Assembly: GCA_934479825.1 (NCBI GenBank)
Contig: CAKSOW010000002.1
Coordinates: forward strand, 112,775-176,774
Reading direction: 5' to 3'
DNA: 64,000 nt
From: an uncultured Eubacteriales bacterium
GTDB lineage: Bacteria; Bacillota; Clostridia; Oscillospirales; CAG-382
Under the pieces are notes generated by a model. That model saw only the letters and a program-made list of their open reading frames with translations. It had not been told where the DNA came from and did no database searches. A program made the translations under genes and the position numbers. The stretch's first letter is position 1. The number at the start of each line of letters is the position of its first letter. Shown here in pieces: positions 7,206-14,857 of this stretch.

Positions 7206-8948
7206 TTAATCTTTCGGATTGCCGTAAACCGACTCAATACGTTGGATTAGCTCCTCACCGCTCGTTTCTTCCCCGACCGTAAAACGGTAGAGGTCGCAAA
7301 GACTTTGAGGGAGCCCCGGAACAAGCACGTTTCTACCGTCGAAATCGGTGGAAAGCGTAACAGAGTATCCCTCGTCAGCCAAAATTTTTTCGGAAAGCGG
7401 CGAATAACTGCCGTGCGGATACGAAAAGTATCTGACCGGCTCGCCAAGCTCTCTTTCAAAATCTGCGTTGAATCGCTCACAATCGCGTTTTAACGCCTTT
7501 GTAAAGGACTGTGCGGTTTCACCGTCGAGCGGTTCTGCCGCTATCCGCGCTTTTCCGGGCGCTTCCAGCGTATCGCTTTGGTGCATATCATAAGTATGCG
7601 ATCCGAGTTCAACAAGTCCCGTTTGGAGCATGTTGCGCGCGGTTTCATAGTCAAAATGCGGAAACATAGGCTTTCCGGTATCTTTATAAACGCTTTTTCC
7701 GACCGCCCAACCAATGAAAAAGACAGTCGCTTTGGTCTGATATTTTTCAAGAAGCGGCAAAGCAAGCACCGCATTGCTTTCGTAGCCGTCGTCAAACGTG
7801 ATACAGACCGGTTTTTCGGGAAGCGGCGTTCCGCGCATGACATATTCTTCCATCTGCTTTAAATGAACCGACGTGTAGCCGGCGTCCTTTAAGGCTTTTA
7901 AATGCTCTTCCAACCGGGAAACCGAGATGACCGAATCGCCGTAACCGGTCTCTTCGGTCACATGGTGATAGAGCACCACCGGAACCTCTTTTTCGGTGTT
8001 TTCGGCGTCTGTCGGATGTTCCGGCGCGCCGGAGGCCAAAACCGTTTCTTGCTTCTCTTTCTGTACGGCATCCAATAATAAACATTTTCCGAAATCCGCA
8101 GGCGTATACACGGTAGTATTCCCAAAAATCCTTGCCAAAACCATTTCGCCAAGCGAAACCCGGAATTCATCGGTATTGTAAAAGAACCGCTTATCGGCGC
8201 AGACAGGCGCTTCCGAAAAATCCCAGCATTCGGCAGAACCGCCGTTTTCTTTCAATTCATCGCGCATTTTTTCGTAGGCTCTGTCAAGCGATTCCGTTCG
8301 TTCCGTTTCAAGCACCGGCGAAAGAACGATTATCAAGCGAATCTTTTTTTCGTCACAGACCCGGATCCATTTCTGTACAAACGAAAACACCTTGTCCGCC
8401 GACGCCGCTTTTTCTGACACCGCCCGGAAACGGCAGCCAAACGTTTTTTCATATACATCCCGGTCGCCGATCCTCTGCACATCCTCAAAGCCGTGCCGCA
8501 GAGAGCCGGTCGTGTAATCCGGCGTTATAAACGCGCTCCAATGGGATTCTGTATAAAAATCACACGCGGAAACCGAAAGCAAAAGTACGGACGGATTTAA
8601 GTAAGTCGTGATGAAATCGAAAGTCTGCTCCGTTTGTTCCGCTTGCTCTTCCCCGTTTGCGGCAAGACAATAAGCGGCCGTGTCAAGATAAGTGCCAAGC
8701 GTTTGCACATCGTATCCGTTTGCCGGAAACGAGCCGAGAAGAAAGGCGGAATATGCCGTCGGATCTCTTGCCAAAAAACGCAAACGCAAATCTTCCGCGA
8801 TAAGCGGATAGCCGGCAAGGGCTTCCGCCGCGCTTGGCTTTGGCTCAGGTCTATTCGTTTGTTCGCAAGCCGCTAACAATAGCGTTGGCAGCACAAAAAT
8901 ACACACAAGCACCCGGCGCGCGGTATTCAAAAATCTGACAAAAGACAT
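7206..8948 (-). CDS. Lipoprotein with degenerate SGNH-like domain fused to a NodB polysaccharide deacetylase
   Basis: A 580-residue predicted surface lipoprotein. A hydrophobic signal peptide ends in the lipobox LAAC with Cys28. Residues about 50-280 resemble the DltD/AlgX-like SGNH proteins of Clostridia (NPSVLLLSVSACDFYTE, IIVLSPVLETER), but the usual Asp-x-Asp-His block reads YNTDEF, so the fold may be inactive. Residues about 322-580 are a NodB-type carbohydrate esterase 4 domain: ITFDDGY (motif 1, metal Asp), GSHTYDMH (motif 2, metal His pair) and FSYPHGSYS (motif 3). The likely role is deacetylating peptidoglycan or another wall glycan. The ATG at 8948 has an SD (AAAGGAAC) and directly precedes the signal peptide. 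It is the first gene of the four-gene operon. Confidence 0.85.
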   Translation of the reverse strand: MSFVRFLNTARRVLVCIFVLPTLLLAACEQTNRPEPKPSAAEALAGYPLIAEDLRLRFLARDPTAYSAFLLGSFPANGYDVQTLGTYLDTAAYCLAANGEEQAEQTEQTFDFITTYLNPSVLLLSVSACDFYTESHWSAFITPDYTTGSLRHGFEDVQRIGDRDVYEKTFGCRFRAVSEKAASADKVFSFVQKWIRVCDEKKIRLIIVLSPVLETERTESLDRAYEKMRDELKENGGSAECWDFSEAPVCADKRFFYNTDEFRVSLGEMVLARIFGNTTVYTPADFGKCLLLDAVQKEKQETVLASGAPEHPTDAENTEKEVPVVLYHHVTEETGYGDSVISVSRLEEHLKALKDAGYTSVHLKQMEEYVMRGTPLPEKPVCITFDDGYESNAVLALPLLEKYQTKATVFFIGWAVGKSVYKDTGKPMFPHFDYETARNMLQTGLVELGSHTYDMHQSDTLEAPGKARIAAEPLDGETAQSFTKALKRDCERFNADFERELGEPVRYFSYPHGSYSPLSEKILADEGYSVTLSTDFDGRNVLVPGLPQSLCDLYRFTVGEETSGEELIQRIESVYGNPKD

Positions 8949-9278
8949 AGCTGTTCCTTTACCGGGTTTCCCCCCGAATCTTTGTATTATATTGATTATA
9001 CCTGCAAAATCCGTTTTTGTCAAGGAAAAAGCCGCTTTTTTACAAATCAGCTGACTTTTTAAATTATCCGCATTATTTTGGTAAAAGTATAGCTTTTTAT
9101 GGAAAAATGTGGTATACTATGTGCATATCTCAAAAATTCGCGGCACTGGCCTGCGGATTTTTCGGATTTTCATTGGATTCGGGTCTCACCCGAAAAGCTG
9201 CAAAGACTTTTTCAACAGTTTTAAACTAAATTTTTACGGTCAAAAATTTCAGAAAACATCAGAAAGGCGGCGATCCGC
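8949..9278. other. Divergent intergenic region between the deacetylase and hflK
   Basis: 330 bp with no gene. It holds the minus-strand promoter at 8995-9023, a plus-strand -10-like TATACT at 9113-9118 with no good -35 (possible hflK promoter), and a 7-bp perfect hairpin (TTCGGGT/ACCCGAA, 3-nt loop) at 9178-9194 in the presumed hflK leader. The hflK SD (AAAGGCGG) lies near 9262-9269. Confidence 0.5.
8995..9023 (-). promoter_or_regulatory. Sigma-A promoter of the deacetylase - ECF S component - coaW - GH78 operon
   Basis: Minus strand: consensus -35 TTGACA (9018-9023), 17-bp spacer, consensus -10 TATAAT (8995-9000), about 40 nt before the ATG at 8948. Confidence 0.85.
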
Positions 9279-10289
9279 ATGAACCAAAACAGCGAATGGT
9301 GGAAAAACGCAGGCGAAGAACCGATGAAAAAAGGACAGAAGTTTATAAAAGGCTTCAAGAAATTCTTTTTTCCGGCTCTTTTGGCTGTTATCCTTCTGGC
9401 GCTCGTATTCACCTCACTCTACACCGTCGGCGACAAGGGGCAAGCCGTTGTCACCACGTTCGGCAAGGTCACGTCTGTGGCCGATCCGGGCATTCACATC
9501 AAAATTCCTTTCGGCATTCAGCATGCCACCTATGTCAACGTCAATGAATTGCAGAAGATTGAGATCGGTTTTCGCACCGGTTACACCAACGACGACACGG
9601 AAACCATTGACAGCGAAAGCAAAATGATCAGCGGCGACTACAATATCGTCAACTGCGATTTCTTTGTGGAATACAAGATTTCCGACCCGGTCAAGTATCT
9701 GTACAATTCGGCCGATCCGCGCGAAATTCTGAAAAGCCTTGCGCAAAGCCACATCCGCAACGTCATCAGTTCCTATGACGTTGACAGCATTCTCACCACC
9801 GGAAAGGGCGAAATTCAGGCAAAGATCAAAGAAGCCATAACCGAAGAGCTTGCGGCCTACGATCTCGGTCTTTCCTTAACCGACATCAAATTGCAGGACA
9901 GCGAACCGCCGACGCTGGAAGTCAGGGAGGCCTTTAAGGAAGTTGAAACGGCAAAGCAGGACAAGGACACCGCAATCAATGTGGCGCGCGCCTATGAAAA
10001 CAGCGAACTTCCGCTTGCCCAGGCCGAGGCCGATAAGTTGATCCAGAATGCCGAATACCTCAAACAGGATCGCATCAACGAAGCCAATATGCAGGTCGCT
10101 ATGTTCAACGCCATGTACGAACAGTATAAGCTGAACCCCGAAATTACGCGCAAACGCATGTTTTACGAGGCCGTCGAGCAGGTCATGCCCAACGCCAAGG
10201 TCTATATCGACACTTCGGACGGTTCAACACAGAAATTACTCCCCATTGACAGCTTTTCGGCGAATTCCGCGGAGGTGAACGGCAAATGA
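9279..10289 (+). CDS. hflK: HflK-like SPFH/prohibitin family membrane protein
   Basis: A 336-residue protein with an N-terminal cytoplasmic stretch, one membrane segment (about residues 31-50, FPALLAVILLALVFTSLY), then a band-7/SPFH domain beginning TVGDKGQAVVTTFGKV and a charged helical region. HflK pairs with HflC to form the membrane cage that encloses and modulates the FtsH protease. hflC follows with an ATGA overlap, so the pair is translationally coupled. ftsH is not in the window. The ATG has an SD (AAAGGCGG) at suitable spacing. Confidence 0.9.
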   Translation: MNQNSEWWKNAGEEPMKKGQKFIKGFKKFFFPALLAVILLALVFTSLYTVGDKGQAVVTTFGKVTSVADPGIHIKIPFGIQHATYVNVNELQKIEIGFRTGYTNDDTETIDSESKMISGDYNIVNCDFFVEYKISDPVKYLYNSADPREILKSLAQSHIRNVISSYDVDSILTTGKGEIQAKIKEAITEELAAYDLGLSLTDIKLQDSEPPTLEVREAFKEVETAKQDKDTAINVARAYENSELPLAQAEADKLIQNAEYLKQDRINEANMQVAMFNAMYEQYKLNPEITRKRMFYEAVEQVMPNAKVYIDTSDGSTQKLLPIDSFSANSAEVNGK

Positions 10290-11176
10290 AAACGAAGAAC
10301 AAAAAGAACATTCTGACAACGCTTGTGATCTTTCTTGTTATTGCAGTGTTTCTTGTACTGTCAGAATGCTTTTACACAGTCGGCGAAGATGAATTTGTCA
10401 ATGTCATCCGCTTTGAAAAAACCGTACAGACCGTTTCCGGTGCCGGATTACATTTCAAGCTGCCGTTTACCGATTCGGTGCGCCGTTTCCCGAAAAAAGT
10501 GCTGCTTTATGATATGAAACCGAGTGAAGTGCTCACGGCAGACAGCAAGACCATGCAGGTAGACAACTATGTTTTATGGCGCATTACCGATCCGCTCAAA
10601 TTCTACAAAACGCTCGGTTCCAAGAGTGAAGCGGAAACGCGTATCGATATGCTCACATACAGCGCCATCAAGACCGAAATGGGCAAATCCCTGCGCGACG
10701 ATATCATCAACCAAGACGATATGAGCCGCGAACTTTTCAACAACAACATTCTTGCCGCCGCAACCGGTGCAACCGACGATTACGGAATTGAGATCATCGA
10801 TATCAAGATCAAAAAGCTTGACCTGCCAAGCGACAACGAAGAAGCCGTTTACCGCCGCATGATCTCCGAAAGAAGCAAAATTGCGGAGCAATACCGCGCC
10901 GACGGCAACAAAGAAGCCGAAATGATACGCAACGAAGTCGATAAGCAGAAAAACATTCTCATTTCGGATGCCAAGGCGCGTGCCGAACAGATAAAAGCCG
11001 AGGGAGAAGCCGAATACATGCGCATTCTGGCAGACGCCTACAACACCCCGGAAAAGCAGAACTTTTACAATTTTACACGTGCGCTTGACGCGGTCAAGGT
11101 CTCCCTTGACGGCGAGGACGTCACCATTATTCTCGGAAAGGATTCCGCACTTGCGGACGCTTTGCTTCGTCCGTAA
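10286..11176 (+). CDS. hflC: HflC-like SPFH/prohibitin family membrane protein
   Basis: A 296-residue partner of HflK. It has an N-terminal membrane anchor (about residues 9-27, ILTTLVIFLVIAVFLVLSE), an SPFH domain starting CFYTVGEDEFVNVIRF, and a long charged helix with the characteristic KAEGEAEYMRILADAY segment near residue 240. The start overlaps the hflK stop (ATGA) and has an SD (GAGGTG) inside hflK. Confidence 0.9.
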   Translation: MKTKNKKNILTTLVIFLVIAVFLVLSECFYTVGEDEFVNVIRFEKTVQTVSGAGLHFKLPFTDSVRRFPKKVLLYDMKPSEVLTADSKTMQVDNYVLWRITDPLKFYKTLGSKSEAETRIDMLTYSAIKTEMGKSLRDDIINQDDMSRELFNNNILAAATGATDDYGIEIIDIKIKKLDLPSDNEEAVYRRMISERSKIAEQYRADGNKEAEMIRNEVDKQKNILISDAKARAEQIKAEGEAEYMRILADAYNTPEKQNFYNFTRALDAVKVSLDGEDVTIILGKDSALADALLRP

Positions 11177-11198
11177 GGCGAGAAGCGCGTAAGGCATC

Positions 11199-11861
11199 AT
11201 GTCATTCTTTGACTTTTTCACAGCGGCAAAATCCGAAAAAAACGATAAGGAAAAAAAGGAAAATTCCGCCTCTCTCGCCGAACTTGTCTGCAAGACCTTT
11301 GCCGACCCGCCGGTCTTGGAGACCGAACGGCTGCGTTTATGCAAAATTGTTCCGGAGCACGCCGCCGACATGTTTGAATATTCCGGCGACGCTGAGGTCA
11401 CGCGGTATCTCACCTGGTCGCCCCACTCCTCCGCCAAGGAAACCGAGCGGTATATCCGTATCCTGCAAAAGAAATATGCGGACGGCTCGTTCAACGACTG
11501 GGGTGTCGTTTTAAAGGAAACCGGAAAATTCATCGGCACCTGCGGCTACACCTCGTTCGATTACGAACACAACACCGCCGAGGTCGGATATGTGCTCGGA
11601 AAGCCCTATTGGGGGCAAGGTTTTGCACCGGAGGCTGTCCGGCGCGTCATGCGGTACGGTTTTGAAGTTTTGGGACTTGACGGTTTTACCGCCAAATACA
11701 TGGAGGGAAACGATGCGTCCGGCAGAGTCATGCAAAAATGCGGCATGACGCTCGACGGCGTGTATCGGCACAGCATGTACATCAAAGGCGAATTTAAAAA
11801 CATTGTGGTCTATCATGTAACAAAAGAGCAGTTTTATGCGGCTCCCGAAAGGAATGCGTAA
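11199..11861 (+). CDS. GNAT family N-acetyltransferase (RimJ/RimL-like)
   Basis: A 220-residue protein with a lysine-rich N-terminal extension of about 37 residues, then a GNAT domain of the RimJ/RimL type: LETERLRLCKIVPEH at the start, the acetyl-CoA loop in YWGQGFAPEAVRRVMRYGF and the C-terminal NDASGRVMQKCGM. These enzymes acetylate protein N-termini or small molecules; the substrate is unknown. It follows hflC by 22 nt and precedes the SGNH hydrolase by 2 nt, so it is likely in the hflKC operon. Confidence 0.85.
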   Translation: MSFFDFFTAAKSEKNDKEKKENSASLAELVCKTFADPPVLETERLRLCKIVPEHAADMFEYSGDAEVTRYLTWSPHSSAKETERYIRILQKKYADGSFNDWGVVLKETGKFIGTCGYTSFDYEHNTAEVGYVLGKPYWGQGFAPEAVRRVMRYGFEVLGLDGFTAKYMEGNDASGRVMQKCGMTLDGVYRHSMYIKGEFKNIVVYHVTKEQFYAAPERNA

Positions 11862-11863
11862 AT

Positions 11864-12880
11864 ATGCAAAAAATCCCCTTTGAAACGCTGCAAGGGCTTA
11901 CCTTCGGCACTTCTTACACCAAAATCACAGACGGTTTGCTGTATTTCTCCCGTTTTTCAGAAAACGAACGGAATAACGCGCAGCTGAATGAGTATTATGA
12001 AATCAAAATTCTGAGCACCGCCGGCGTTCGGCTTGAGTTTATCACGGACAGCCGCACGCTTGAACTCGAAACCGCGGTTCAGACGGAAAACCGGCACAGC
12101 CGCACATTTTATGCGTTCGATATCGTCTGTGACGGAAGGCTTATCGGTCAGATCAAGAATTTTACCGAGCCGCCGGTCTACCCTTATGGCAATTACGACT
12201 TAGATGACCGAAAAGGCGTTTTTGCCTTGCCGGCCGGAAACAAACGCATCTGCATTTACTTTCCGTGGTCGGCTGCCGGAAGAATCCGTTCACTATCAAT
12301 AGAGGACGGCGCCGTCCTCCGGCCTGTCACAAAAAAATTGAAGCTCCTGCAATATGGCGATTCCATTACACAAGGCTATGACGCGTTATGCCCGTCGTGC
12401 TCCTATGCCTCGCGCATTGCCGCCCGGTTGGACGCAGACGCGGTAAACAAAGGCATCGGCGGCTCGCTGTTCCTGCCGGAGCTTGTAAAAGACAAAACGG
12501 ACTTTCAGCCGGACCTTATCACCGTTGCCTACGGCACAAACGATTGGAACGCCGCCGGAAACTTTGACGACTTCAAACGGCGCTGCAACGCATTTTTCGC
12601 CCGGCTTGCCGCACATTACCCCGAAACGCCGATTGCTGCGATTTCCCCTATCTGGCGCGCCGACTGCAAGGAAAGCCGTGCGCTCGGCCCGTTTGATACC
12701 GTTGCAAAAAACATCCGGGAAACAGCTGATAAGTATGAAAACATCTTTTTTATCGACGGATTTAATTTTGTGCCGCACGAGACAAAGTATTTCCGGGACG
12801 CCTATCTGCATCCGAACGACGAGGGCTTTTCGTTCTATGCAGACGCTTTGATAAAGCAATTGGAAAAAATACTGAAATAA
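11864..12880 (+). CDS. SGNH/GDSL hydrolase, probable carbohydrate esterase
   Basis: A 338-residue protein with an N-terminal beta-rich domain (about residues 1-160) and a C-terminal SGNH hydrolase fold. Catalytic blocks are YGDSITQG (nucleophile Ser), GIGGS (oxyanion Gly), YGTNDW (Asn) and DAYLHPND (Asp-His). The two-domain layout resembles CE2-like or related acetyl-xylan/deacetylating esterases. There is no signal peptide, so it probably acts on imported glycans. It is the last gene of the hflK operon, followed by a strong terminator. Confidence 0.83.
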   Translation: MQKIPFETLQGLTFGTSYTKITDGLLYFSRFSENERNNAQLNEYYEIKILSTAGVRLEFITDSRTLELETAVQTENRHSRTFYAFDIVCDGRLIGQIKNFTEPPVYPYGNYDLDDRKGVFALPAGNKRICIYFPWSAAGRIRSLSIEDGAVLRPVTKKLKLLQYGDSITQGYDALCPSCSYASRIAARLDADAVNKGIGGSLFLPELVKDKTDFQPDLITVAYGTNDWNAAGNFDDFKRRCNAFFARLAAHYPETPIAAISPIWRADCKESRALGPFDTVAKNIRETADKYENIFFIDGFNFVPHETKYFRDAYLHPNDEGFSFYADALIKQLEKILK

Positions 12881-12885
12881 GAGCA

Positions 12886-12915
12886 AGAGAGCCGTCGCAT
12901 CTGCGACGGCTCTCT
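12886..12915. terminator. Strong intergenic hairpin, probably bidirectional terminator
   Basis: A perfect 14-bp stem (12886-12899 with 12902-12915) sits between two convergent genes: the SGNH hydrolase on plus and the secreted protein on minus. Downstream T-tracts are short (TGAGTGTTT on plus), but stem strength and position support termination. Confidence 0.75.
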
Positions 12916-12940
12916 GAGTGTTTAATTGTAACAATTAAAT

Positions 12941-14668
12941 TTAATAGGAAGTATTGTTATCGATATGGTATTGATATTCTTCAACCAACTGCCAGAATTC
13001 TTCTTCGGAATACCATGCGGCATAGTCCTCGTAATCATCGTAATCGATCGCATAAAGCTTTTTGACGCGCGGATCGTCCGATTCATCATACAGTGCCACA
13101 CCGATAGCCTTATTGAAATCATTCGCTAATCTCTGTGCGTTTAAGGTCACACGTGCGATAAGCGCATACACCTCATCTTCGGAAAGATTGAGGAGGTTTT
13201 TGTAGTTGTTCGGCGCTTTGACCGGTTCGGCGGCCGTATAGCTGAACGAAAGGCCGAGCGGCTGAACATGCTCTCTCTCCGCACGGAGAACAACGGATTC
13301 CGTTTCCGATAACGGCAGGAGTATAGCAGGCTCATGAACCGAAAGCGAATCAAGCGAGACGGCAAAGGAAGTTTCCGACACAGCCAACCCACCGGCAAAC
13401 TGATATACGGTTTCGGGCAGTTTGTTATCCCCTTGCGAAATACCGTCTTTCACGGTCAGGGTATAGGCTTTATTCGCCTCGTCCCAGTCGAATGTGGCGG
13501 TGATGTTACGCGTGACGGTGAGATAGCTTTGTTTCAGATAAGCTTCCCAAACGGCGTGTTTATACGCGGCATTGACGCTCAATCCCAGATCAAACACCAA
13601 AGGTTCGGCCGTTTCCGCACCTATCGGGAGAATTTCCACACGAATCTTGTAGCCGTCGGCAAAGTCACCCTCCATTTTCACCTGATAGGTACCTTCGCCG
13701 TCTCCTTTCAGATCAAGCGCCATATTGGCTGTAAAGCCGGCCATATTCAGTTTTTCGCGGTCAAGATAGTACGTAATATCCGTATTCTCAAAAATCTTTT
13801 CCGCCACATTTAAAGCTTTTTGGAGGTCTTCTTCATTCAAAGCTTCCGACTCTCCGGCAAGAGCGGCAAAACGCTCCAATACCGTCGTATACTCTTTGAA
13901 CTGCTTTTCAAGAACCTCTTTGAACTCCGGTGTAGCCAAATTGAGTTTTGCGGCGTAGACTGCGGTTTCCTTAAAGCTTTCTTCGGTCACCGATGCTTTG
14001 GCACACATAGCCTTTCCCAAGTTCTCCGCACCGGATACATAATTTTTATAAGAAACAAATAAGCTGTTCCACTTCTGTGCAAACTCCGGCGAAATGAACT
14101 TCTGCCATACCTCCGACTGCTTGACAGCTTCGATATCTTTATCGGTCACGCCAAGCGCTTTGGCAAAGTTGGAAGATGCAAATTTATCCAACATTTTTTC
14201 CGGCGTATCCCATTCGACGGCATACGTGTTGCTGCCGAAAAGCTCGTTGCAGTTCACAGCAAGCATTTTCGTATCGAGATACAGGCTTGCATAGAACGGC
14301 GCGCGGTTCGGGAGCGTTGCCGTGATATCGGCGGCATAACGTTTGGAAACCGTGTCGTAATGCAAAGAAATGTCTGCTTTGGCATTTGTGCCGAAGGATG
14401 CAAGGTCAACCGAAAAAGTGATCTTTCCGATATCCGAAAAGCCCTCAAAGCCGGCAAGCGACGAATTCTCCGGCAACAGTTCCGGTATTTTGGCATTTTC
14501 GAGATAGGTGAGAATGTCTCCGGCCATTTTTTCGATGGTAAGTGCGGCGCTGTGATTGGTTGTACGCGGCTTTGCGGCCATAACCGGGACGACCGTCGCG
14601 CAGACAAGCAGACTGACACAAAGAATCAAACTGATTGTTTTCGCAAAAAGATGTTTGAATGTCCTCAT
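12941..14668 (-). CDS. Secreted protein of unknown function
   Basis: A 575-residue protein with a clear signal peptide (KHLFAKTISLILCVSLLV..., cleavage likely after VMA) and no later membrane segment or anchor motif. I do not recognise the family. The mature chain alternates beta-rich stretches (ITFSVDLASF, ISLHYDTVSKRYAADITAT) with a helical middle rich in Lys and Glu, and ends in a Tyr/Asp/Glu-rich tail. The frame is open to 14686, but the ATG at 14668 is chosen because the upstream six codons contain its SD (GAAGGAGG). It has a consensus promoter embedded in a 10-bp inverted repeat, so it is probably tightly regulated. Confidence 0.8.
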   Translation of the reverse strand: MRTFKHLFAKTISLILCVSLLVCATVVPVMAAKPRTTNHSAALTIEKMAGDILTYLENAKIPELLPENSSLAGFEGFSDIGKITFSVDLASFGTNAKADISLHYDTVSKRYAADITATLPNRAPFYASLYLDTKMLAVNCNELFGSNTYAVEWDTPEKMLDKFASSNFAKALGVTDKDIEAVKQSEVWQKFISPEFAQKWNSLFVSYKNYVSGAENLGKAMCAKASVTEESFKETAVYAAKLNLATPEFKEVLEKQFKEYTTVLERFAALAGESEALNEEDLQKALNVAEKIFENTDITYYLDREKLNMAGFTANMALDLKGDGEGTYQVKMEGDFADGYKIRVEILPIGAETAEPLVFDLGLSVNAAYKHAVWEAYLKQSYLTVTRNITATFDWDEANKAYTLTVKDGISQGDNKLPETVYQFAGGLAVSETSFAVSLDSLSVHEPAILLPLSETESVVLRAEREHVQPLGLSFSYTAAEPVKAPNNYKNLLNLSEDEVYALIARVTLNAQRLANDFNKAIGVALYDESDDPRVKKLYAIDYDDYEDYAAWYSEEEFWQLVEEYQYHIDNNTSY

Positions 14669-14795
14669 AACAAGTGCCTCCTTCATACATGTAAAATTCT
14701 GTGTGTAACCGTGTTCAAAGCGCGGATCTGCGGGAAACGGCGCTATACGCCAAAATCAGCACTGTTTGAAGTTTGTTCCGGATATTCCGAAAAAC

Positions 14796-14833
14796 AATAC
14801 GGTTTACCTAAATTATAACAGGCAAACCGTATT
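14796..14833. promoter_or_regulatory. Candidate operator: perfect 10-bp inverted repeat flanking the -10 box
   Basis: Arms AATACGGTTT (14796-14805) and AAACCGTATT (14824-14833) are perfectly complementary and separated by 18 bp containing the -10 box; the second arm lies in the -10/-35 spacer. A dimeric repressor bound here would block RNA polymerase. Confidence 0.6.
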
Positions 14834-14840
14834 TTGTCAA
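14812..14840 (-). promoter_or_regulatory. Sigma-A promoter of the secreted protein gene
   Basis: Minus strand: consensus -35 TTGACA (14835-14840), 17-bp spacer, consensus -10 TATAAT (14812-14817). The leader to the ATG at 14668 is about 140 nt. Confidence 0.85.
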
Positions 14841-14857
14841 GATTTGTACAAGATAAG

